21,256 nucleotides of DNA from JAEYZS01 sp031374125 (GCA_031374125.1 JANMFM010000274.1:1-21256); one strand, 5' to 3'; counted from the stretch's first letter, positions 1-7,161 are shown. A program made the numbers and translations. Notes: generated by a model not told the origin, from the letters alone.

Positions 1-338
1 CCCACAAAACCACCCATTGATAAACCGCATAACACTACTTTCTCTATTTTTAAATGATCTAGCATGGCAATGACGTCATCAACTACAAATTCTAATGTGT
101 AGGGATGTTTGAGCTTACTCTTACCAAAACCTCGAATATCAATAGTGAGAACTCGATAATCTTTTTTAAGTGCAGTCACCTGATCATCCCACATTTTTTC
201 ACTCATAGGAAAAGCATGAACAAAGACTACTGCTGGACCTTTTAGATTTCCCGTTTCAGTATAATGGAAAGGCAAGGGGCCAGCTAAAGCAAACTTATAA
301 CTAAAAGTGCTCATTAGAGCGATTAACATTCGACACAT
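1..338 (-). CDS. Alpha/beta hydrolase, C-terminal part cut by window edge
   Basis: This minus-strand frame is open to the left edge. The translation has the alpha/beta-hydrolase order: an oxyanion-side strand-turn FVHAFPMS, then DIRGFGKS, then the nucleophile elbow GLSMGG with the Ser nucleophile. The catalytic Asp and His would lie beyond the edge. Two in-frame ATGs fit the start: one at 338, preceded by GGGAGAG at good spacing, and one at 314, where the conserved hydrolase sequence begins. I prefer 338 because of the ribosome-binding site. The FVHAFP, RGFGKS and GLSMGG signatures are typical of small esterases and 3-oxoadipate enol-lactonase-like enzymes, but the substrate cannot be read from them. 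An 18-bp repeat shared with position 20429 lies directly upstream. Confidence 0.8.
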   Translation of the reverse strand, partial: MCRMLIALMSTFSYKFALAGPLPFHYTETGNLKGPAVVFVHAFPMSEKMWDDQVTALKKDYRVLTIDIRGFGKSKLKHPYTLEFVVDDVIAMLDHLKIEKVVLCGLSMGGFV

Positions 339-348
339 AAGCTCTCCC

Positions 349-366
349 AGTTCGAGACCCGTATGG
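349..366. repeat. 18-bp exact repeat, copy 1
   Basis: The sequence AGTTCGAGACCCGTATGG occurs here and, identically, at 20429-20446. Here its 3' part extends into a small hairpin, GACCC-GTAT-GGGTC. In both places it sits just upstream of the start of a minus-strand gene (the hydrolase starting at 338 and the peroxiredoxin starting at 20411). Its function is unknown. Confidence 0.7.
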
Positions 367-415
367 GTCAACTTGGAGAGCTTACTTAAGTATTTGGAAT
401 AGTTGAAGTGAAAAT

Positions 416-446
416 TGGCTGGGAGGCGGAACGAGTCTCGAATTAA
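416..446 (-). repeat. Divergent copy (E) of the 3'-end-associated repeat
   Basis: Read on the minus strand, this stretch aligns with the second half of the repeat seen at 7101-7147. ACTCGT is followed by a C-rich block ending in GCCA, preceded by TTCGAG where the other copies have TTCTAA. The first half is not recognisable. It lies 34 bp past the stop of the minus-strand gene at 480-821, so it keeps the position and orientation of the better copies. Assignment to the family is by eye and tentative. Confidence 0.4.
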
Positions 447-453
447 CGCAAGT

Positions 454-472
454 CTTCTTGTTAGACAAGAAG
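454..472. other. Hairpin past the 480-821 gene, no T-tract
   Basis: CTTCTTGT-TAG-ACAAGAAG is a perfect 8-bp stem with a 3-nt loop, placed 8 bp past the stop codon of the minus-strand gene. Neither strand has a following T-run, so it is not a canonical intrinsic terminator. It may be an mRNA 3'-end stem. Confidence 0.45.
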
Positions 473-479
473 GGGTAGT

Positions 480-821
480 TTAAATTTCTTTTAAAACTAT
501 TCTGGGCTTAATCCACAATGATGGCTTAAATAAAAATAGAATATGATTTAAACCGCTGATTAGAGCTTTCGCTTCGAAAATAAGATGAGAATCTGGTCGC
601 ACTTCAACGGCAAGTTGTTCCGACGAAAAAAGTGTATAGCCTGCCCATCTTACTTCAACTGTAAGAAAATGTTTACCATGTTCGGTTTTTATTTTTAAAA
701 ATGAAAGTTCTTGATCCGGAGAAAGTTCACCAGCAACTCTGTCGTCGAATACCACTGTATAAGTGTACATAATATGCTTTAATGTATGCACCCTGCGTAT
801 CTCAATTGTTGAATTACTCAT
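480..821 (-). CDS. Small beta-rich hypothetical protein
   Basis: This is a 113-residue protein with no signal peptide. The layout is an IEIRR strand, a turn of the form DDRVAGEL, then LKIKTEHGKHFLTVEVRWAG, and a further strand pair near residues 70-85. This resembles a widespread family of roughly 100-residue soluble proteins in which a short 'G-x-L-x-P-G' turn precedes a His-containing strand followed by a K/R-x-D-W-like strand. The resemblance is from memory of the pattern and gives no function. The start ATG at 821 has no strong Shine-Dalgarno sequence. The gene stands alone, with a hairpin and a divergent repeat copy after its stop. Confidence 0.6.
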   Translation of the reverse strand: MSNSTIEIRRVHTLKHIMYTYTVVFDDRVAGELSPDQELSFLKIKTEHGKHFLTVEVRWAGYTLFSSEQLAVEVRPDSHLIFEAKALISGLNHILFLFKPSLWIKPRIVLKEI

Positions 822-958
822 ACTGTAAAGTTTAATGGTAATTTTTTAACGTTCAAGTAAATAAATAATTTGATGATCACCGTTTGGCTAACAAAGCACT
901 GAGTTCGATAGCTTAAATGGCCTAATTTTTATTTAATTGAATTTGTTAAGGAAAATAG

Positions 959-1000
959 TGGCGGGGTAGATGGGCGAGTTTAGAATTCATTGCTGGGAGC
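959..1000 (-). repeat. 3'-end-associated repeat, copy A (supplies the stop of the S33 hydrolase)
   Basis: On the plus strand it begins TGGCGGGG, then GGGCGAGTTTAGAATTCATT and GCTGGGAG. Read on the minus strand, the last four codons of the hydrolase, TCC CAG CAA TGA in part, lie inside the repeat, and the element ends CCCCGCCA. The same block recurs at 7101, 9427 and 12229. Compared with copies B and D it lacks a few bases after the GGCGGGG block. Confidence 0.75.
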
Positions 1001-2417
1001 TAACTCGCAACCACTGAACACCACTCGCTGACCCTTGATTTAAGAGTTGCACATCTTCATTTGTAATCATCTGGCCAAGAAGCGCTTTCTTAGTGACAAT
1101 CATTTGCCTCGCACGTGTGCGTGCTAATTCTGCAAGCTCTTCAGGAGAACTATCATCATCAGCATTAGCTTCACCTTCTAGTGCCTGAATGGCAGGAGCG
1201 TGACCTCCGTTTTTAGCTAGTAAGAGCTGAGAAGGGCCTTTTGCCACTCGCTTATAGTGCCAGACAGCTCCTTTTGGGTAAGTCGCACCATCTAATGTGC
1301 CTTGAAAATAAGTCACAGGAACTTGAATTGGGTAAGCTGACGCTGAATACATATTCTGGTCTGCTAAAAAAACCAAATCTGAGCATTCACTGTCTTCAGC
1401 ATTCAATACCGTCTCTAATTTAAATTCTTCATTGCTAGTATCAGTATGGATGTAACGAGAAACCGTAGAATTTTTAACTCTGTTTTCGCGGCAGTTAATA
1501 CCTTCAAAATTTATGATATCAACTGCTGAAACATCTTCTTGGTTTGAAAAAATCGAATTACCCAAATCTGGATCAAAAAGCTTATCTGCTACTGATGTAT
1601 TAATATGTTCTTTATCCGAAAATATATAACGAAGATAATTTTCGAGCTGATCGATCCCGTTATTTTTGTACATTAGTAAATGCGCCAAAGAATCAATTGC
1701 AGTTGCCCGATCTTCACTGTTGAAATAAATTTTCATCGCTTCTTTAGTGGGTTCAGGAAGTTTTTTATAAATCTTTTTTAAGTAATAATTAATAAACCGA
1801 GATGCTTCGTCTGTTTCTACAGAGTAAAGGACACCTTCTAAAACTACAGCCGTTGTATGATTTGGATAAAGATGTGCATAAATAGTTGCAGGCACCGTAC
1901 CGTAGGAAACACCATATAGCGTGATCTTATCAATCCCTAAATGCTGACGAATCGTTTCTGCATCCATCGCATTGTTGAGTGATTTATAAAAGCTTGCATC
2001 ACGATAAAGATTCAATTTAGCAGGTCGAGAGCAACCAATTCCTCTCTGATCATAATGGAGTTCGTTAAAAGAATCAGTAATGCGTTTCATACCGTGACTA
2101 TTGCCACCAGGGCCGCCATCAAAAAATAAAAAAGTTGGTAACTTTGGATCATAAAATCCCTCAGCCCAATAAGCGAAGACTTCGGTTGTGCCTTTAGTGA
2201 AATCTAAGTAGTCCACTGGCACAGAAATAAAAAATCCATTTTCTTTTTCAATTATGCCTTTAAATTTATCGCAAAATTCTGCACCTGTTGTGAATAATGA
2301 TAGATAGCTTTTTTGTGTTTCATTGGCAAAGTGAGCATTCTTAATTTGCTCTGCTGAAGATGCGTATACAAAACTAGATTGAGCGATCGCAAGAAGGGTT
2401 AAATAATATTTTTTCAC
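987..2417 (-). CDS. Secreted S33-family alpha/beta hydrolase (aminopeptidase-like)
   Basis: This is a 476-residue protein with a Sec signal peptide (MKK, hydrophobic core, cleavage near YAS-SAE at about residue 20). The motifs follow the prolyl iminopeptidase / tripeptidyl aminopeptidase order. The oxyanion motif DGGPGG is at 100-105, DQRGIGCSRP at 123-132, and the nucleophile elbow GVSYG has Ser171. A helical cap follows, then the late GTLDGAT motif (acid) and NGGHAPA (His) in the C-terminal part, as in TAP-like C-terminal domains. It is therefore a predicted exported peptidase or esterase. The exact substrate is unknown, and Pro-iminopeptidase specificity is only one option. The last residues, SSQQ, and the stop codon fall within the interspersed repeat, so the native C-terminus may have been replaced by repeat sequence. 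Confidence 0.85.
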   Translation of the reverse strand: MKKYYLTLLAIAQSSFVYASSAEQIKNAHFANETQKSYLSLFTTGAEFCDKFKGIIEKENGFFISVPVDYLDFTKGTTEVFAYWAEGFYDPKLPTFLFFDGGPGGNSHGMKRITDSFNELHYDQRGIGCSRPAKLNLYRDASFYKSLNNAMDAETIRQHLGIDKITLYGVSYGTVPATIYAHLYPNHTTAVVLEGVLYSVETDEASRFINYYLKKIYKKLPEPTKEAMKIYFNSEDRATAIDSLAHLLMYKNNGIDQLENYLRYIFSDKEHINTSVADKLFDPDLGNSIFSNQEDVSAVDIINFEGINCRENRVKNSTVSRYIHTDTSNEEFKLETVLNAEDSECSDLVFLADQNMYSASAYPIQVPVTYFQGTLDGATYPKGAVWHYKRVAKGPSQLLLAKNGGHAPAIQALEGEANADDDSSPEELAELARTRARQMIVTKKALLGQMITNEDVQLLNQGSASGVQWLRVSSQQ

Positions 2418-2586
2418 AAAGATAAATGTAGCAAAATTGCATTTTATGAGGACAGCAGGGGATTCAATTTTGTACTTTATGCAGGCCTAACGAAGCTCCA
2501 ATGCACTAATTTTTATTCGCTGAATGGCAGTTTATTTGGAGCTAAAGACAAAAGGATGTCTAAAACATAAATTTTAATGTACTAAA

Positions 2587-2666
2587 AGGTCTCTAAAAAG
2601 TCAGTTACGACATTTTAGCAAATACGTGTGGCCATTTAAACAGAGACCTCTAAAAGAATTTTTTTT
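2587..2666 (+). other. Nested inverted repeat followed by T8
   Basis: AGGTCTCT (2587-2594) is matched perfectly by AGAGACCT (2642-2649). Inside it, CTAAAA (2593-2598) can pair with TTTTAG (2613-2618). A run of eight T follows at 2659-2666. The stretch lies in the 307-bp gap between the divergent S33 hydrolase and cupin genes. It could be a small structured RNA or a weak terminator, but the loop is long and neither reading is secure. The rest of the gap (2418-2586) shows only a shorter AGCTCCA/TGGAGCT inverted repeat (2494-2500 / 2537-2543). Confidence 0.3.
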
Positions 2667-2684
2667 GATGACCATATCCGCTGT

Positions 2685-2702
2685 TAGCCATAATGTTGGC
2701 TA
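2685..2702. promoter_or_regulatory. Inverted repeat just upstream of the cupin RBS
   Basis: TAGCCA-TAATGT-TGGCTA is a perfect 6-bp inverted repeat ending 9 bp before the AAAGGAG ribosome-binding site of the cupin gene. The position fits an operator or an mRNA leader stem. No regulator can be assigned. Confidence 0.35.
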
Positions 2703-2724
2703 TTGAAAAGCAAAGGAGAATACT

Positions 2725-3054
2725 GTGAAAATTGAAAATATCCCTTTTATGACAACCGATTGGAGTAAGATTTCATCCACGGAGCACAAAGGAGAGGTGG
2801 GGAAGGCTTTTTGGAGAACTCTTGAAGTCGGAAATATTCGCGTTAGAATGGTGGAATATACACCTGGTTACATCGCTGACCATTGGTGTTCTCGTGGTCA
2901 CGTCTTGCTTGTTCTTGAAGGCGAGCTTGTAACGGAGTTACAAGATGGTCGAAAATTCAATATGAGCGCCGGCATGACTTACCAAGTGGCATCGAATGCA
3001 GAACCACATAGATCTTCAACTGCAGATGGAGCGAAGCTCTTTATTGTAGACTGA
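2725..3054 (+). CDS. DHCW-motif cupin fold protein
   Basis: This is a 109-residue single-domain cupin. The core ADHWCSRGHVLLVLEGEL (about residues 51-68) is the diagnostic DHWC segment followed by a cupin strand. The second part, AGMTYQVASNAEPHRSST (about 82-99), has the paired conserved His. The family is widespread and structurally a beta-barrel that usually binds a metal, but no reaction has been settled for it. The start is GTG at 2725, with AAAGGAG at 2712-2718 and a 6-nt gap, which fixes the start clearly. The gene is monocistronic and diverges from the S33 hydrolase. Confidence 0.85.
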   Translation: MKIENIPFMTTDWSKISSTEHKGEVGKAFWRTLEVGNIRVRMVEYTPGYIADHWCSRGHVLLVLEGELVTELQDGRKFNMSAGMTYQVASNAEPHRSSTADGAKLFIVD

Positions 3055-3101
3055 CCATATATCGAACTATTTGTGCAATTAAAGACCAGAATTAATCCAT
3101 T

Positions 3102-3110
3102 TGGTATAAT
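3102..3110 (+). promoter_or_regulatory. Extended -10 promoter element
   Basis: TGGTATAAT matches the extended -10 TGnTATAAT exactly, and no good -35 is visible. Transcription would begin near 3117 and give the lipoprotein gene a leader of about 190 nt. That leader contains a TTTCTGA-TTTTA-TCAGAAA hairpin at 3190-3208. Confidence 0.45.
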
Positions 3111-3189
3111 GGCGCTGTCTAGCCTGAGGGGCGCAATTAATGAGTAATTCTCTAAGATTAAAAAGATTCCTAATTGCCAAAAACACTTC

Positions 3190-3208
3190 TTTCTGATTTT
3201 ATCAGAAA
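3190..3208. other. Hairpin in the leader of the lipoprotein gene
   Basis: TTTCTGA-TTTTA-TCAGAAA is a perfect 7-bp stem with a 5-nt loop, lying between the predicted promoter at 3102 and the coding start at 3309. It is followed by CTATAG rather than a T-run, so it is not a clear terminator. Confidence 0.35.
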
Positions 3209-3308
3209 CTATAGAGTGGTTTTAAATTATAAACTTCCATAGTTTCTTTGCGGTGAATGAAGCAGCTAGCTCACTTTTGTTTAATATTTTTTAAAAAAGG
3301 AATTAATC

Positions 3309-3815
3309 ATGAAGCAAATATATTTATATTTTTCTTTCTTCGCATTTGTTGGATGCGCCTTAGTTGGAGTGCCTGAATCCGGTGATCCAAGAGTTAAACT
3401 ACAACAAGGAGTCATTCTGAATAATGGACAGGAACGGGGTATTGGTGCGCTACATCTATTTGATCAAGCTATTTCTCTTGCTAAAGAAAAAAACGATAAA
3501 GAGACAGAAGCAACCGCAGAATTTTATATAGGTGAAATATATAAAGCTCCTGGAAAAAGATCGGAGCATCTACGAAATCCACAAACGGCTCTCGATCATT
3601 ATTCTAAAGCAATTTCTATATACAATGAAATTAAGTATTACAAAAGTGTGTCTTTTGTGCATTGGAATTCGTCAGCTGCTTATGATCAACTGAATAAAAA
3701 AAATGATTCCTGTGAGGCCTTGAAAGAATCAAAAAAATACGCTGAAAAAATAGATTCAAATCCAAAGGATACGTTAGCCCATGTTTTTAACGATGGCGGA
3801 ATGCTAGTAATATAA
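3309..3815 (+). CDS. Small TPR-like lipoprotein
   Basis: This is a 168-residue protein with a lipoprotein signal: MKQ, a hydrophobic stretch, and the lipobox FVGC with Cys16 as the lipidated residue. The mature part is alpha-helical and TPR-like. One helix pair lies around GALHLFDQAISLAKEKNDK, a second around NPQTALDHYSKAISIYNEIK and a third near SCEALKESKKYAEKI. The start is set by AAGGA seven bases before the ATG. It is predicted to be membrane-anchored in the periplasm and to act as a protein-protein adaptor. The TPR call rests on periodicity rather than on a clean 34-residue alignment. The C-terminus (HVFNDGGMLVI) ends abruptly. Confidence 0.7.
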   Translation: MKQIYLYFSFFAFVGCALVGVPESGDPRVKLQQGVILNNGQERGIGALHLFDQAISLAKEKNDKETEATAEFYIGEIYKAPGKRSEHLRNPQTALDHYSKAISIYNEIKYYKSVSFVHWNSSAAYDQLNKKNDSCEALKESKKYAEKIDSNPKDTLAHVFNDGGMLVI

Positions 3816-4069
3816 ATAATTTACTGAAAAAACAAAAATGCCTTTAGTTTAAAACGATTGTTAGATCAGTTTTAGAGATCGCTTTGTTTTTAAGTCATAA
3901 GAGAACGTTACAGATTCTATTCAAATGATCTTGCTGTTAGTGCACTAAAACAGTTTTTAGCGGAAAAGTAATACATAAGTGATTCGTTCCAAGCGCTTTG
4001 CAGCCTTCGTGGCCCACTTAAACGAGCAGAATACTCCTTTAGTCCTGAACTCTATCTCAATTCGAGAAA
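3816..4069. other. Gene-free stretch before the AbiE locus
   Basis: I see no intact gene here. A short plus-strand reading at about 3902-3970 gives RERYRFYSNDLAVSALKQFL and then a stop. It looks protein-like but is only about 23 codons after a stop codon. Further plus-strand frames around 3980-4065 are also open. These could be remnants, but I recognise none of them. Confidence 0.3.
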
Positions 4070-4128
4070 ACTATATATTTAGATCAATAAATTCACTCTA
4101 GATACATTTTTAGAGTAAAATATATAGT
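4070..4128 (+). promoter_or_regulatory. AbiEi operator/promoter: nested inverted repeats abutting the start codon
   Basis: ACTATATATTT (4070-4080) is the exact inverse of AAATATATAGT (4118-4128), an 11-bp arm pair with a 37-bp spacer. Nested inside is ACTCTA (4095-4100) / TAGAGT (4111-4116). A TTCACT (4092-4097) with TAAAAT (4116-4121) at 18-bp spacing could be the promoter, overlapping the repeat arms. The ATG follows immediately, which implies a leaderless transcript. AbiEi-type antitoxins are known to autoregulate by binding inverted repeats at their own promoter, so the arrangement fits. Use of these particular repeats is inference. Confidence 0.6.
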
Positions 4129-4943
4129 ATGAAGTCAAATATAGGTGGTTTAAGTAAAAAAGGGCGAGAGCTACTAGGATTAGTCTTAAAAGCTACAGGG
4201 GATACAGTTGAGGTTAAGGATGTGACTAAGCTTCTAAGTGTTCCACCGGACAAAGCAGCTCAATTACTCAGTGGTTGGTGCAAACGTGGGTGGATTTCAA
4301 GAGTACGCAGGGGTATTTATATTAAGGTTCCACTTCAATCTTCGAACCCCACAGCTATGGTTGATGATCCGTGGGGCTTGGCTTCAAAATTATTTTATCC
4401 TGCATACATTGGTGGTTGGTCGGCGGCAGAATACTGGGATTTTACTGAACAAATTTTTAATTCCACACTAGTGATTACTTCAAAAAAAATTCATCAGCGG
4501 GATCTTGAAATGAATGGTGTAAAATTTCTGTAAAAACAGTAAATAAAAATCGTATTTTTGGAGTTGAAAAAATTTGGAAAGATAAGACACGTGTCGATGT
4601 ATCTGATCCTACAAAAACAATAATAGATTGCTTAAGTGATCCAGCCATTGCAGGTGGAATAAGAATGACAATTGATTATTTCAAATCTTACATGAAATCC
4701 AAATATAAAAATATGGATTTACTTATCGAGTACGCTGACAATCAAGGCAATAGCGCTACATTTAAGAGACTAGGATTTATTATGGAGATGGCTTTCCCAT
4801 CCGAGAAAAAAACAATACAGACTTGTCATAACAAAATTAAATCTGGCTACTCTCAGTTAGATCCATCCATACATGGAGAAGAATTGTTTACTCGATGGAA
4901 TCTATGGGTCCCTAAAAATTGGAAAAAAGGAATTCCGAATTGA
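4129..4943 (+). pseudogene. abiEi: AbiEi-family type IV antitoxin, frameshifted
   Basis: The first frame (4129-4533) has the N-terminal winged-helix, LSKKGRELLGLVLKATGD and WCKRGWISRVRRGIYIKV, followed by the start of the antitoxin core (LFYPAYIGGWSAAEYWDFTEQ). It stops right after GVKF. The reading resumes in the -1 frame at about 4524-4943: IFGVEKIW, VDVSDPTKTIIDCLSDPAIA, GGIRMTIDYFKSY and a final WNLWVPKNWKKGIPN. Together these give the usual AbiEi length of about 270 residues. One frame change near 4522-4530 (AAA TTT C) explains the break. AbiEi is the antitoxin and autorepressor of a nucleotidyltransferase toxin, AbiEii. A real mutation, a sequencing error, or programmed slippage at AAAATTT are all possible. 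The ruined toxin gene downstream favours decay. Confidence 0.8.
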
Positions 4944-4993
4944 TTACAGCAGATGAGATTAAAGAATGCAGGTTTTCCAAAAAAAACTGTTAA
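4940..4993 (+). pseudogene. abiEii: AbiEii toxin, only the N-terminal codons remain
   Basis: TTG at 4940 overlaps the abiEi stop (TTGA), the usual coupling in this operon. It reads ITADEIKE, which matches the conserved start of AbiEii/AbiGii nucleotidyltransferase toxins. After GAATG (4964-4968) the match ends and the frame stops at 4991-4993. Nothing downstream resembles the nucleotidyltransferase domain. The toxin gene has therefore been cut off after about eight codons, and the joined DNA carries a minus-strand gene fragment. Confidence 0.6.
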
Positions 4994-5157
4994 ATCACGA
5001 TCAGGAGCAAAGTTTGAAGCACGAAATTCAAAAGTATTTTTATCAATAGCCTTTAAGGGTCCAAGTGTTGAGCCTACAAAGTCTCCTTGATGACTCCATT
5101 GGGTTTGAAGTGTATTCCACTGAACACAAGGCAAATTAACAATGAATACTGAGTAAA
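4969..5157 (-). pseudogene. Minus-strand gene fragment joined to the broken toxin gene
   Basis: The minus-strand frame reads LGPLKAIDKNTFEFRASNFA and PDRDLTVFFGKPAF. This composition and rhythm look like a real soluble protein domain, preceded by NTLQTQWSHQGDFVGST. The frame passes into the abiEii remnant at about 4968 and loses protein character upstream of about 5157. There is no credible start or end. I do not recognise the family. The sharp change at 4968/4969 marks a deletion or recombination joint. Confidence 0.45.
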
Positions 5158-5248
5158 ATCTAAAATTAAAACTCCAAAGATTTAGCGGTTTTTGTATTAA
5201 AATATTAAAAAGTATCTTTATAGACAAAGGTTACGGTAAGCCTTGAGC

Positions 5249-6922
5249 ATGAAAAAACCATCTGTGTCCCTAGTTAAGAGTGTTGCTGTTTTTGGAGCTG
5301 GAATTGCGGGGCTCACGGCCGCCCATGAGCTAAGCCGACTTGGATATAAAGTCTTTGTTTATGAAATGAACCCAGAGGCTGGGGGATTTTTTCGAAGCGC
5401 TCGTTTATCACAAGATCAAATGATGCCTTCTGAATATTCGTGGCACGGTCTAGGGCCCTGGTACCATAATGTTTTTGAAGTGATGAGGCAGATACCTTTC
5501 GACGAAAAGGGAAGCGTATATGACAGAGCTTTATCACGTCCGATTGATTTTGGAATTTTTCCAGATCAAGGCCTGGCGCAATTTTATGACAAAGGCTTAA
5601 AAAGCATTCCAAAGTTGTTTCGAATGTCTAATTGGGAATGGATAAAATGGTCATGGCTTATGTTCAAAACATGGACATCTAATCAGCGATCAAAAAAATA
5701 TTATTCAACTTTAAACGCTGCAAATCGATGGCGCCCAGTTTTGAGTGAGCAATCTTACAAAGTCTGGAGATCATGCTTTGGTCCTTGGATTGGTTCTGAT
5801 TGGACAAAGGTTTCATATCACACCGTCGGTCAATTCTTTCGTAAACAACTGATCACGAAGCCTACACATATACACGTTGCTGATGACGAAGGCCCGGCAT
5901 GGACGCATGGTGCAAGTGACGGGTGGTTACTACTTCGTGGTCCGAGCAGCGAAGCTTGGTTCGAGAAATGGGTAAAATCTCTAAAAAATTTAGGAGTTGA
6001 ATTCTTTTGGCAACAACCTTTGAAAAAATTCGATTTTGATGGTTTGTCTATCACAGCGGCCTTTTTGAAGTCCGGAGTGGAAGTCAAAGCTGATTCTTAC
6101 ATCGTAGCTACAAATCCATTTGCAGCCTCTGAGATTTTTGCTCGTACACCTGCTTTAGAAGGGGAAAAACAATTGCGTCTATTCAAGCCTCTCATACAAG
6201 ATGGGCCTCATACGCAGGTCTCATTTAGAATTGCGTTTTCCGAACCCATTGTTTTTCCGCGGAAGCGTTCGGCAATCATTGTTGCAGGTTCCGAGTACAA
6301 TCTTACTTTATTTGCGCAGGAACAAGTCTGGAGACCTGAAGTCGAATTAGGAGAAAATGTGAAATCGCTATGGACAGGAACTTCCTGCATTGGGAGTATT
6401 CCTGGCCGAATTTATAATATCCCAGTCTTTCAATGCACGAAAGATCAGTTTATTGAAGAAGTAAAAACCCAAATTTTAGAGTGCCAATCTCTCGACGCTT
6501 TTATTCGCGAAGCAAATTATGGAAGAAGTCTAAAAGATTTTAAAATCATTAAGATAGAGGTTTGGCACGAATGGCACTTTTCACCGAAGGGAATTAAGCC
6601 CGTTCAAACTAAATGGGTAACGACTATGACGACTCAAGCGTTCCTCCCAAACCAAGAAACTTCAATATCGAATCTTTTTCTAGCCGGAGCTCATACTAAG
6701 ATCGAAGCCGATGTCTGGAGCATTGAAGGAGCTGTAGAAAGTGGTCGGCGTGCGGCAAAGGTCATAGACTCTAGAGTGCACGTTCTTTCTCAATATAAAC
6801 CCCTTTGGTTAATAGGGATAAGTAGCATTGACGATGTTTGTTTTATGCTCGGGGCTCCGCATATTCTTGATATTGTGCCTTTCGCTATTCTTATAGCAAT
6901 CTTAGCGGCGATCTTGGTGTAA
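5249..6922 (+). CDS. FAD-dependent amine-oxidase/phytoene-desaturase-like oxidoreductase with C-terminal membrane tail
   Basis: This is a 557-residue flavoprotein. The N-terminal dinucleotide-binding signature AVFGAGIAGLTAAHELSRLG ends in an acidic residue at YE, and MNPEAGG follows, typical of the NAD(P)-binding-8 / amine oxidase class. The C-terminal FAD-closing motif is NLFLAGAHTKIEADVWSIEG AVESG. Related proteins include phytoene desaturases, squalene/hydroxysqualene oxidoreductases and other lipid-acting flavoenzymes. The last 40 residues are strongly hydrophobic (LWLIGISS, then IVPFAILIAILAAILV), suggesting membrane attachment and a lipid substrate. I place the start at ATG 5249 rather than TTG 5243, because the Rossmann strand follows closely and neither site has a strong ribosome-binding site. 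It is flanked on both sides by minus-strand gene remnants. The substrate is unknown. Confidence 0.8.
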   Translation: MKKPSVSLVKSVAVFGAGIAGLTAAHELSRLGYKVFVYEMNPEAGGFFRSARLSQDQMMPSEYSWHGLGPWYHNVFEVMRQIPFDEKGSVYDRALSRPIDFGIFPDQGLAQFYDKGLKSIPKLFRMSNWEWIKWSWLMFKTWTSNQRSKKYYSTLNAANRWRPVLSEQSYKVWRSCFGPWIGSDWTKVSYHTVGQFFRKQLITKPTHIHVADDEGPAWTHGASDGWLLLRGPSSEAWFEKWVKSLKNLGVEFFWQQPLKKFDFDGLSITAAFLKSGVEVKADSYIVATNPFAASEIFARTPALEGEKQLRLFKPLIQDGPHTQVSFRIAFSEPIVFPRKRSAIIVAGSEYNLTLFAQEQVWRPEVELGENVKSLWTGTSCIGSIPGRIYNIPVFQCTKDQFIEEVKTQILECQSLDAFIREANYGRSLKDFKIIKIEVWHEWHFSPKGIKPVQTKWVTTMTTQAFLPNQETSISNLFLAGAHTKIEADVWSIEGAVESGRRAAKVIDSRVHVLSQYKPLWLIGISSIDDVCFMLGAPHILDIVPFAILIAILAAILV

Positions 6923-7081
6923 AAGAAAATGCTTAGCTTCTTCGGGCAACATAGAAATAGGTTTCCAATTCACCCGCAAAACATCACGTGATGCTTTTTC
7001 AATACGATTTGAGCAAGCTCGTGAGCTGCAAGATAAAAATTTAATAAGGTTTGGGAATCTTTGGTGGATTCGGAAGTCACT
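6905..7081 (-). pseudogene. Frameshifted minus-strand gene fragment
   Basis: Two minus-strand frames together read as protein. The upstream one (about 7081-7020) gives SESTKDSQTLLNFYLAAHEL. The next (about 7015-6905) gives RIEKASRDVLRVNWKPISML and PEEAKHFLL. A single frame change near 7015 would join them. The reading runs into the 3' end of the oxidoreductase gene and has no start. I do not recognise the family. Apart from this fragment, repeat copy B and a terminator, the 6923-7221 gap holds nothing I can identify. Confidence 0.4.
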
Positions 7082-7100
7082 CTAAATCACTTCGATAAAA

Positions 7101-7147
7101 TGGCGGGGCAGGTGGGATGAGTTTAGAACTTATTGCTGGGAGTCGAA
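7101..7147 (-). repeat. 3'-end-associated repeat, copy B (closest to consensus)
   Basis: On the plus strand the copy runs TGGCGGGGCAGGTGGGA, TGAGTTTAGAACTTATT, GCTGGGAGTCGAA. Read on the minus strand it would encode FDSQQ followed by TAA and ends CCCCGCCA. It lies 15 bp beyond the terminator hairpin of the minus-strand gene at 7222-7734. A long block (GTTTAGAACTTATTGCT) is shared with copies C and D apart from single changes. Confidence 0.8.
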
Positions 7148-7161
7148 GTTGGTTTGAAATG

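Noticed and set aside
2485..2545. Integron attC-like site (GCCTAAC plus AGCTCCA/TGGAGCT)
   Set aside because: One core-like box and a 7-bp inverted repeat are present, but the second GTTRRRY box is missing and no integrase is seen.
3140..3196. 18-codon ORF (MSNSLRLKRFLIAKNTSF) in the leader before the lipoprotein gene
   Set aside because: Too short, no conserved features, and the hairpin at 3190 overlaps its end; a leader peptide cannot be supported.
4515..4535. Programmed -1 frameshift in abiEi
   Set aside because: The A AAA TTT sequence is not a canonical X XXY YYZ heptamer in the reading frame, and the downstream toxin gene is already destroyed, so decay or a sequencing error is more likely.
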